This document shows, one piece after another, positions 5,265 to 10,039 of a stretch of 10,039 bases of DNA (the stretch's first letter is position 1; each line of letters opens with the position of its first letter). The stretch is from positions 1-10,039 of the forward strand of contig JAEETR010000029.1 in assembly GCA_016286595.1 (NCBI GenBank), given 5' to 3'. The stretch is from Oscillospiraceae bacterium. Lineage in GTDB: Bacteria; Bacillota; Clostridia; Oscillospirales; Oscillospiraceae. The notes beneath the pieces were generated by a model. That model was given only the letters and a program-made list of their open reading frames with translations, was not told where the DNA came from and did not search any database. The translations under genes were made by a program, and so were the position numbers.

Positions 5265-6647
5265 TTATGCCTTTTTCATGGCGCTGTACATCCCGTACCA
5301 TTTCCCGGTGCGGTAGTACAGCACGTAGATCACGAACAGCAGCACGTTGTGGCAGATCATGGCGCCCCACGCCGCCGTAAGGCCGCGGTGCAGCAGGGTC
5401 ACGGCGATGAACGTGCCCGTGATGCGCACGCCCCACATGCCGATAACGTTGAAAATAAAGGGCGCGCGGGTGTTGCCCGCTCCCTGCAGGCTCCCCTCCA
5501 GGACAATATACACCCCGTAGAAGGGCTCCGACAGCGCCACCATCCGCAGCACCCGCGAGGCCAGGTCTATGACCTGTGCGTCCCGGGAGAAGATGCCCGC
5601 CATGACGGGGGCGAAGGTGAACAGAAGCGCGCCGGATATGACCATCAGGCACGTCTCGATGGTGATTATGGACGCGGCCACCCTGCGAAGGCGCGTCCTG
5701 TCCCCCGCCCCGACGCACTCGCCGGTAAGGGTGGCGGAGGCGGTCTGCATGCCGTAGCCAGGCACGTAGAAGGCGGATTCCACCGTATTGGCCACGGTGT
5801 GGGCGGCGGTGGATATCTCGCCGAGGGAATTTATCATGGACGCGAAGACCACGTAGCCCAGACTGGTGGCGAAGCGCTGGAGCATGGCCGGGAAGGCCAC
5901 CCGCAGACAGGGCCGCAGCACCGCGCCGTCTGGCCGCAGGGAGTAACCCCGGGGGGATATCTCCCGGTGACGCCACAGCACCGCCGTGATGAGCGTGCCG
6001 CCCACCACGAAGCTGGCGGCGCTGGCCGCCGCCGCGCCCACGACGCCCCAGCCCGCGCCCCACACGGTCACGGCCCGGCCCAGAACGCTCACCGTGCGCA
6101 CGGGGTAGATTAGAAGGAAGTTCAGCGTCACGTTGACCGCGTTCACGAGTATCCCGGCCAGCATGGGCGTTTTCGTGTCCCCTGCGGCCCGCAGCAGCGT
6201 GCCGAACATGAGACTGGCCGCCCGGAACACGGTGGGCACGTACAGTATGAAGAAGTAGCGGGAGGCCAGGGGGCGCACGCTCTCGTCCACCTGCATCCAC
6301 GCCGGCACCCATCCCGCCAGCAGAAGGGGCAGCACGGTGAACACCGTGCCCACTATCAGGGCCATCAGCACCGCCTGAGCCGACGCCCGGCGGGCCCGCT
6401 CCCTGTCCCCGGCGCCCCGGGCCTGGGAGATGTAGGCCAGGAAGCCTATGCCCATGGCGGAGATGCTGGAGCCGATGAGCCAGTTTACCGTCGTTGTGGA
6501 GCCCACGGCGGCGGTGGCCGCCGTACCAAGGGAGCCCACCATGGCGGTGTCTATGTACTGCACCGCCGTGTGCATGAGCTGTTCCAGCATGGTGGGGGCG
6601 GCCAGCCGCACCACCGCGCCGGACAGCGATAAGTCAAGTCTTTTCAT
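5265..6647 (-). CDS. MATE family multidrug/cation exporter
   Basis: A 460-residue membrane protein of the MATE (multidrug and toxic compound extrusion) family, an Na+- or H+-driven exporter with about 12 membrane helices in two homologous bundles. The first half carries PTMLEQLMH at 18-26, IDTAMVGSLG at 32-41 and RAAGDTKTPM at 153-162. The second half repeats the pattern with PAMLQRF at 253-259 and LQGAGNTRAP at 387-396. The length is normal. I took the ATG at 6647; a TTG two codons upstream is also in frame. Neither has a good ribosome binding site, since only a short G run precedes, so translation may be modest. A promoter lies at 6702-6730 and a terminator follows. It is a separate unit from the second MATE gene, and the two proteins are clearly different subfamilies. 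The substrate is unknown. Confidence 0.92.
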   Translation of the reverse strand: MKRLDLSLSGAVVRLAAPTMLEQLMHTAVQYIDTAMVGSLGTAATAAVGSTTTVNWLIGSSISAMGIGFLAYISQARGAGDRERARRASAQAVLMALIVGTVFTVLPLLLAGWVPAWMQVDESVRPLASRYFFILYVPTVFRAASLMFGTLLRAAGDTKTPMLAGILVNAVNVTLNFLLIYPVRTVSVLGRAVTVWGAGWGVVGAAAASAASFVVGGTLITAVLWRHREISPRGYSLRPDGAVLRPCLRVAFPAMLQRFATSLGYVVFASMINSLGEISTAAHTVANTVESAFYVPGYGMQTASATLTGECVGAGDRTRLRRVAASIITIETCLMVISGALLFTFAPVMAGIFSRDAQVIDLASRVLRMVALSEPFYGVYIVLEGSLQGAGNTRAPFIFNVIGMWGVRITGTFIAVTLLHRGLTAAWGAMICHNVLLFVIYVLYYRTGKWYGMYSAMKKA

Positions 6648-6701
6648 CTGCAACCCGTTTTATGTCAACTGATTTCGGGGGAAGCCCCCCTCTCATGCCG
6701 T

Positions 6702-6730
6702 ATTATACTCCCCGGCGGACTTTATAACAA
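6702..6730 (-). promoter_or_regulatory. Promoter of the first MATE gene
   Basis: Minus strand: -35 TTGTTA (6730 to 6725, 4 of 6), a 17-base spacer and a perfect -10 TATAAT (6707 to 6702). The leader of about 50 bases contains a GGGGG-GCTT-CCCCC hairpin (+ strand 6677-6690). The promoter abuts the broken gene at 6734-6877. Confidence 0.7.
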
Positions 6731-6733
6731 TAG

Positions 6734-6877
6734 GTCGGGCGGGGACGTTTTTCCTCCGGCACCGGCGACGTGACGTTTACCGACTGCGACGGGGCGGAGC
6801 TGAACGCAGAAACGAATACCGGCGGCGCCTGCCGGATAACCACCGACACGGGAGATATAAACGTCTCGATAAATTGA
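6734..6877 (+). pseudogene. Relic of a DUF4097-type beta-repeat protein (3' end only)
   Basis: Reading + strand from 6752 gives SSGTGDVTFTDCDGAELNAE, then TNTGGACRITTDTGDINVSI, then Asn and TGA at 6875. The repeated T-x-T-G-(D/G) turns and the ITTDTGDI-type ending are what I know from the C-terminus of DUF4097 (putative adhesin, beta-helix) proteins of Firmicutes. An in-frame TAG at 6731 and the lack of any start codon or ribosome binding site mean it cannot be made as it stands. The spacing of the TxTG turns is also shorter than I would expect for an intact protein, so an internal deletion is likely as well as the 5' loss. A good terminator (6891-6925) still follows, as it would for the original gene. 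Family assignment rests on about 40 residues. Confidence 0.65.
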
Positions 6878-6890
6878 CCCGAAACAGTGC

Positions 6891-6925
6891 AAAAAAGCCT
6901 GCGCGGATCGCCGCGCAGGCTTTTT
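6891..6925. terminator. Bidirectional intrinsic terminator
   Basis: A perfect 10-bp stem, GCCTGCGCGG (6897-6906) with its complement (6911-6920) and an ATCG loop, is flanked by AAAAAA (6891-6896) and TTTTT (6921-6925). It serves the minus-strand MATE gene ending at 6944, and on the + strand it follows the gene relic. Confidence 0.92.
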
Positions 6926-6943
6926 ATATGGCAGATACGCCGC

Positions 6944-8344
6944 TTACGATCCCTCTCCGGCGCCGATGAGGTTTTTCATCCAGCTGCCCTTTTTCACCAG
7001 CACGAAACCAAGCACGCACTTCACGAGCTCTATGAGCTGGCAGGAGAGATAGATGGGCACGATGGGCAGACCCGTGAACCTGGTCAGGCAGAAGGCCAGG
7101 GGCACCGACACCACCCACACGAAAACGCTGTCGAAAAGGAATGTGATGAAGGTCCTGCCGCCGGACCGCAGGGTGAAATAGCAGGCGTTGCAGAAAGTCC
7201 GGATGGGCTGGGCCAGGGCCACGATGTAGATGAAGGACACCGCCAGCGTCTTGACCGCGTCGGTCACGTTATAGACCCGGGCGATAAGGGGGGCGAAAAG
7301 GGCCATCATGGAGCCGCAGACCACCGAGCAGGTCATGGCCAGGGCGAAGAGCTTGTTGTCCACGTCCCGGGCAAGGCGCATGTCGCCGCTGCCCAGAGCC
7401 TGCCCCACGATGATGGAGATGGCGGTGCCGAAGGCCATGGTGATTATGTCGAAAAGCCGGGCGATGGTCTGGGAGATGTTCATGGCGGACATCACCTCGT
7501 ACCCGCACACGGAGTAGCACTGCACCAGCATGGACGTGCCGGCGGACCACAGCGCCTCGTTGGCCAGTATTGGCGCGCCCTTTTTGACTATCTGTCCGAA
7601 CAGCTCACGGGGTATGTGCAGGGAGCGGTACGCCCCCGCGATGAACCCGTTGCGCTCTTTGTGGGTATGGGTCCACGTTGCAGCGATGGTCAGCTCCACG
7701 AACCGGGAGATCACCGTGGCTATGGCGGCGCCCTCGGATCCCAGCGCCGGGGCCCCGAACTTGCCGAATATGAGCACGTAGTTGCCCACCAGGTTGGTCA
7801 GCACCGCCGCCACCCCCGCCGCCATGGGCACCACCGTCTCCCCCTTTTCCCGCAGGGAGCTTGAATAGACCTGCACGAAAGCGAAGAAGGGCAGTCCCAC
7901 GGACATGATGGAGCAGTACTGCTTGCCGTACTCCAGCGCCGCGGCTATATCCGCGGCGTTCCCCTCTCCCCGCAGGAACAGGGAGATGAGGGGCTCCCGG
8001 AACACGTTGAAAAGCGTAACGCCCAGCGCGCTTATCACCGCCGCGATCATCACCTTGAAGCGGAAGGTATAGCGCATGCCCTCGTCGTCGTCCTTGCCGG
8101 CGAACTGGGCCCCGAATATGCCCGCGCCGGACACCGCCCCGAATATGCACAGGTTGAACACGAATATGAGCTGGTTGGTGATGGACACGCCGGTCATGGC
8201 CTCGGTGCCCACCTGCCCCACCATTATGTTGTCCAGCAGGTTCACAAACTGGGTTATGCCGTTCTGGATGACGATGGGCAGCATAACCGCGATCGTGCGG
8301 CGGTAAAAGGCTCTGTCGCCGATGAATTTACGGACCTTTGTCAT
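6944..8344 (-). CDS. MATE family efflux transporter (second, distinct type)
   Basis: A 466-residue MATE exporter with about 12 membrane helices. The N-terminal half shows the family pattern around MLPIVIQNGI at 21-30 and LDNIMVGQVG at 37-46. The C-terminal LRSGGRTFITFLFDS begins at 392. The tail after the last helix (KKGSWMKNLIG) is short and basic. It differs from the neighbouring MATE protein in nearly all non-motif positions, so this is not a recent duplication. The ATG at 8344 is chosen because its neighbour ends there: ATG and TGA overlap as ATGA, and AAGGGG precedes. Translation is therefore probably coupled to the upstream C26-type hydrolase. This class of MATE exports drugs, cations or metabolites; the substrate is unknown. 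A strong terminator follows. Confidence 0.93.
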   Translation of the reverse strand: MTKVRKFIGDRAFYRRTIAVMLPIVIQNGITQFVNLLDNIMVGQVGTEAMTGVSITNQLIFVFNLCIFGAVSGAGIFGAQFAGKDDDEGMRYTFRFKVMIAAVISALGVTLFNVFREPLISLFLRGEGNAADIAAALEYGKQYCSIMSVGLPFFAFVQVYSSSLREKGETVVPMAAGVAAVLTNLVGNYVLIFGKFGAPALGSEGAAIATVISRFVELTIAATWTHTHKERNGFIAGAYRSLHIPRELFGQIVKKGAPILANEALWSAGTSMLVQCYSVCGYEVMSAMNISQTIARLFDIITMAFGTAISIIVGQALGSGDMRLARDVDNKLFALAMTCSVVCGSMMALFAPLIARVYNVTDAVKTLAVSFIYIVALAQPIRTFCNACYFTLRSGGRTFITFLFDSVFVWVVSVPLAFCLTRFTGLPIVPIYLSCQLIELVKCVLGFVLVKKGSWMKNLIGAGEGS

Positions 8345-8967
8345 CTGTTCCCCTTCCTTTCCGCCGCGTCCGTCAGCCATCTTGATATGAGCAGCCAGCC
8401 GTCGGTGGGCGTGCGAAGCCGCTCCGGGTGCCACTGGACCCCCAGGATCGGCAGCGTGTCGTGGCGGATCGCCTCTATAACGCCGTCGTCAGCCCACTGC
8501 ACCGCCCGCAGTCCCGTTCCCGGGACGTCCACGGCCTGATGGTGGGCGCTGTTCACCGTGAACCGCTCGCCGTAGAGACCGCGCAGCATATCGTCCCGTG
8601 TGACGACGGGGTGGAGCGCGTCTGTGCCCATCACCCGGCGGTGGTCCGGGATATCCTGAAGCAGCGTGCCGCCGAAGGCCACGTTTAGCACCTGACAGCC
8701 CCGGCAAATCCCCAGCACCGGGCGGCCAAGCCCGGCAAAGAGCTTCACTGCCGCGAGCTCCCTCTCGTCCAGCCCGTCGTCTATGCCCGCCGAGCCCGCG
8801 TTTTCCTGCCCGTATCTCCGGGGGTTCACGTCTCCGCCGCCGGGAAGGAGAAGGCCGTCGCACTTTTCGGGTCCGTCGAAGCACGGCTGCGCCCCCAGGG
8901 CGTTCAGCGCGCTGATGTAGTTTTCAAATCTTGCCGTGGTAAGGAAAATCTTCAGTTTTTCCGCCAT
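8341..8967 (-). CDS. Class I glutamine amidotransferase-like hydrolase (peptidase C26, PuuD-like)
   Basis: A 208-residue cytoplasmic enzyme of the gamma-glutamyl hydrolase group. PuuD, the best-known relative, cleaves gamma-glutamyl-GABA to glutamate and GABA. Visible motifs are LLLPGGGDVNPRRYG at 39-53, the nucleophile elbow LGICRGCQVLNV at 85-96 with Cys88, NSAHHQAV at 139-146, and GVQWHPE at 176-182, which supplies His180 and Glu182. The catalytic triad is thus intact. The protein is shorter than PuuD, mostly because the N-terminal strand region is compact. The ATG at 8967 has GGAGG (+ strand 8973-8977) five bases before it; an upstream in-frame start would enter the promoter. It overlaps the MATE gene by four bases. 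The true substrate cannot be read from the sequence. Confidence 0.9.
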   Translation of the reverse strand: MAEKLKIFLTTARFENYISALNALGAQPCFDGPEKCDGLLLPGGGDVNPRRYGQENAGSAGIDDGLDERELAAVKLFAGLGRPVLGICRGCQVLNVAFGGTLLQDIPDHRRVMGTDALHPVVTRDDMLRGLYGERFTVNSAHHQAVDVPGTGLRAVQWADDGVIEAIRHDTLPILGVQWHPERLRTPTDGWLLISRWLTDAAERKGNR

Positions 8968-8994
8968 ATTTCCCTCCGTGGTGTGTCGTCGGAG

Positions 8995-9023
8995 AATATA
9001 ACAATACCGCCGCAAGCCGTTAA
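8995..9023 (-). promoter_or_regulatory. Possible promoter of the hydrolase-MATE operon
   Basis: Minus strand: TTAACG (9023 to 9018, 4 of 6 for -35), a 17-base spacer and TATATT (9000 to 8995). The -35 lies in the loop of the tRNA operon terminator. Transcription would start near 8988, about 20 bases before the ATG. Readthrough from the rRNA/tRNA operon is the alternative. Confidence 0.45.
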
Positions 9024-9037
9024 GCTTGCGGCGGTAT
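8995..9037 (-). terminator. Terminator hairpin of the rRNA/tRNA operon
   Basis: A perfect 14-bp stem, ATACCGCCGCAAGC (9004-9017) with its complement at 9024-9037, has a 6-base loop. It begins at the very 3' end of tRNA-Trp. On the minus strand the stem ends in TAT and is followed by TGTTATATT, T-rich but not an unbroken run. Confidence 0.8.
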
Positions 9038-9112
9038 GGCAGGGGTTGAAGGGATCGAACCCTCGGCCTACGGTTTTGGAGACCGCCGCTCTACCAGCTG
9101 AGCTAAACCCCT
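9037..9112 (-). tRNA. tRNA-Trp (CCA)
   Basis: A 76-base cloverleaf with encoded CCA. The acceptor AGGGGTT pairs with AACCCCT, the discriminator is G, and the D arm is GCTC/GAGC. The anticodon stem GCGGT/ACCGT holds the loop CTCCAAA with anticodon CCA; the T arm is GAGGG-TTCGATC-CCTTC. It is the last gene of the rRNA/tRNA operon, directly before the terminator hairpin. Confidence 0.97.
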
Positions 9113-9252
9113 ACGTCGTCGCGGCGGCGCGTTATTTGCGCTTCCCGCCGCCCCTTTTTCGGCTCAGGCCCGCACGAGCCGGCCCTGGATCCGATAAAAG
9201 AACGATTATGACACCGATATCAACGGCGCGGCGCGCCGACCGGTAACATACG
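9113..9252 (-). other. 140-base spacer inside the tRNA cluster
   Basis: No gene is seen. It is much longer than the other tRNA spacers here and GC-rich at both ends. A small stem, CGGCTC (9160-9165) with GAGCCG (9176-9181), lacks a T run on the minus strand. A weak minus-strand promoter candidate for tRNA-Trp (TTGATA, 18 bases, TTTTAT) can be read, but I give it little weight. Confidence 0.4.
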
Positions 9253-9328
9253 TGGTGGACCGTCAGGGACTCGAACCCCGGGCCGACCGGTTATGAGCCG
9301 GTTGCTCTACCAACTGAGCTAACGGTCC
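9253..9328 (-). tRNA. tRNA with CAT anticodon (elongator Met or Ile2)
   Basis: A 76-base cloverleaf with encoded CCA. The acceptor GGACCGT pairs with ACGGTCC and the discriminator is A. The anticodon stem ACCGG/CCGGT holds the loop CTCATAA. The paired G1-C72 rules out initiator tRNA. C4-G69 and C5-G68 in the acceptor, with loop CTCATAA, resemble lysidine-modified tRNA-Ile2 of bacteria at least as much as elongator Met. The anticodon alone would be called Met. Confidence 0.93.
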
Positions 9329-9346
9329 TTATCCAAGCTTTATACA

Positions 9347-9377
9347 GGAATTGCCGCCACCAATGTGGCGGCAATCC
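9347..9377 (-). other. Spacer hairpin between tRNA genes
   Basis: ATTGCCGCCAC (9350-9360) and GTGGCGGCAAT (9365-9375) form an 11-bp perfect stem with a CAAT loop, extended by two G-C pairs after a one-base bulge. It lies just downstream of tRNA-Asn in the transcript. There is no T run, so it is more likely a processing element than a terminator. Confidence 0.6.
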
Positions 9378-9379
9378 TT

Positions 9380-9455
9380 TGGCGCCTCCTGTAGGATTCG
9401 AACCTACGACACCGCGGTTAACAGCCGCGTGCTCTACCGATTGAGCTAAGGAGGC
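9380..9455 (-). tRNA. tRNA-Asn (GTT)
   Basis: A 76-base cloverleaf with encoded CCA. The acceptor GCCTCCT pairs with AGGAGGC and the discriminator is G. The D arm is GCTC/GAGC, the anticodon loop CTGTTAA gives GTT, and the T arm GTAGG-TTCGAAT-CCTAC is perfect. It is the first gene after 5S rRNA in the transcript. Confidence 0.97.
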
Positions 9456-9459
9456 ATGT

Positions 9460-9489
9460 CAAAGGGTTTGACTTGCGCCAAACCCTTTG
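9460..9489 (-). other. Spacer hairpin between 5S rRNA and tRNA-Asn
   Basis: CAAAGGGTTTG (9460-9470) and CAAACCCTTTG (9479-9489) form a perfect 11-bp stem with an 8-base loop. It directly follows the 3' end of 5S rRNA in the transcript. Probably an RNase processing signal. Confidence 0.6.
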
Positions 9490-9490
9490 T

Positions 9491-9606
<116 letters not shown>

Positions 9607-9664
9607 TTCGTATTTGGAAACATCCAAATACTACCTTAGTTGATCACCTCTGTCAAGAGGCAAA
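9607..9664 (-). other. Spacer between tRNA-Lys and 5S rRNA
   Basis: No gene. Two hairpins: GTATTTGGA/TCCAAATAC (9610-9618 with 9623-9631, 4-base loop) and a short CCTCT/AGAGG (9647-9651 with 9656-9660). They are likely maturation signals at the 5' side of 5S rRNA. Confidence 0.5.
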
Positions 9665-9740
9665 TGGTACACCATCAGGGACTCGAACCCTGGACACCCT
9701 GATTAAGAGTCAGGTGCTCTACCAGCTGAGCTAATGGTGC
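9665..9740 (-). tRNA. tRNA-Lys (CTT)
   Basis: A 76-base cloverleaf with encoded CCA. The acceptor GCACCAT pairs with ATGGTGT (a G-U at the end pair) and the discriminator is A. The anticodon stem CTGA../..TCAG holds loop CTCTTAA with anticodon CTT; the T arm is CCAGG-TTCGAGT-CCCTG. It reads AAG codons, which this GC-rich genome uses heavily. It lies in the 23S-5S spacer. Confidence 0.96.
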
Positions 9741-9747
9741 TCAAAAA

Positions 9748-9822
9748 TGGTGACCCGTGGGAGAGTCGAACTCCCGTTTGGGGCGTGAGAGGCCCCCGTC
9801 TTGACCACTTGACCAACGGGCC
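9748..9822 (-). tRNA. tRNA-Glu (CTC)
   Basis: A 75-base cloverleaf with encoded CCA. The acceptor GGCCCGT pairs with ACGGGTC (one G-U pair) and the discriminator is A. The anticodon stem GGGGC/GCCCC holds the loop CTCTCAC with anticodon CTC; the T arm is CGGGA-GTTCGAC-TCTCC in the usual Glu style. It reads GAG codons. It lies between 23S and tRNA-Lys. Confidence 0.93.
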
Positions 9823-9909
9823 TTGCCACTGCGTCCTGTCTCCTGCACCTTCAAAACTGAACAGAGCTCTCATGAATGTTTCATCACAAGGCCGCCTGCA
9901 ATATTCTTG
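9823..9909 (-). other. Spacer between 23S rRNA and tRNA-Glu
   Basis: No gene. The minus strand carries TTCAGTTTTGAAGG (about 9850-9863), an rRNA-spacer motif common in Firmicutes operons and thought to take part in processing or antitermination. No internal promoter or terminator is clear. Confidence 0.5.
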
Positions 9910-10039
9910 TAGGTCAAGCCCTCGGGTGATTAGTATCGATCAGCTGAACGTGTCACCACGCTTACACCTTCGACCTATCAACGACATAGTCTACATCGTC
10001 CCTTACTCCTAATGGATGGGAGATCTTATCTTAGGGGGA
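9910..10039 (-). rRNA. rrl: 23S ribosomal RNA, 3' terminal part
   Basis: The minus strand carries the last 130 or so bases of 23S rRNA. Near the end it reads CGATACTAATCACCCGAGGG and CTTGACC, matching the conserved GGTACTAAT...GGCTTAACC ending of bacterial 23S. Upstream in the RNA are GTCGTTGATAGGTCGAAGGT and GTAAGCGTGGTGACACGTTC, also typical. The rest of the gene lies beyond the window. The exact 3' end is placed by comparison with the E. coli ending and may be off by a few bases. Confidence 0.95.

Noticed and set aside
5349..6113. 254-codon open frame on the + strand across the first MATE gene.
   Set aside because: Shadow of the exporter gene: no ribosome binding site, composition rich in His, Gly and Arg, no recognisable domain.
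6677..6690. G-rich stretch in the leader of the first MATE gene as a G-quadruplex.
   Set aside because: Only one G run on that strand; it forms a simple GGGGG-CCCCC hairpin.
6887..7864. 325-codon open frame on the + strand across the second MATE gene.
   Set aside because: It starts inside the terminator at 6891-6925 and is antisense to a clear MATE protein; biased composition.
5265..8344. Two MATE genes in the same direction as a recent tandem duplication.
   Set aside because: The proteins share only family motifs, have different termini and separate promoters and terminators, so they are old, different subfamilies.
4529..9037. Terminator stems at 4529-4558 and 9004-9037 both begin ATACCGCC, suggesting a dispersed repeat.
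   Set aside because: Only the 8-base stem base is shared and the rest differs. A GC-rich genome will produce such stems by chance. A genome-wide count would be needed to claim a repeat family.

Overview
The window looks like chromosomal DNA of a GC-rich member of the Clostridia (Bacillota). Four things point there: the mazG - hup - rqcP gene order; a CIRCE element (HrcA operator) in front of an hsp20 gene; strong GGAGG ribosome binding sites with SigA-type promoters; and Clostridia-like rRNA and tRNA sequences that encode their own CCA ends. An Oscillospirales-type gut organism would fit, but that rank is an inference.

Left part (1-2870, + strand): mazG (nucleotide pyrophosphohydrolase), a small HU nucleoid protein with its own strong promoter, rqcP (S4-domain ribosome quality control factor) and an AI-2E family membrane transporter. 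A bidirectional terminator closes this block. Middle part (2873-5170): a minus-strand protein with an unidentified N-terminal domain fused to a uridine-kinase-like P-loop domain is divergent from a + strand MutX-like Nudix hydrolase. The Nudix gene converges on a minus-strand small heat shock protein whose promoter overlaps a CIRCE operator. Right-middle (5220-8967, minus strand): a MATE exporter, then a second transcription unit in which a class I glutamine amidotransferase-like hydrolase (peptidase C26, PuuD-like) is translationally coupled to another MATE exporter. Between the two units lies a short + strand relic of a DUF4097-type beta-repeat protein that still keeps its terminator.

Right end (9037-10039, minus strand): the distal part of an rRNA operon, read right to left as 23S (3' end only), tRNA-Glu(CTC), tRNA-Lys(CTT), 5S, tRNA-Asn(GTT), a CAT-anticodon tRNA and tRNA-Trp(CCA), ending at a strong hairpin. 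Two tRNA genes lying between 23S and 5S is an unusual layout.

Most of the window is housekeeping. I do not see a clear undescribed defence or mobile system, and there is no CRISPR array, transposase or integrase. The points most worth a second look are the coupled hydrolase-MATE pair, the kinase fusion protein, the hsp20 leader with two alternative hairpins beside a CIRCE, the gene relic, and the tRNAs inside the 23S-5S spacer.
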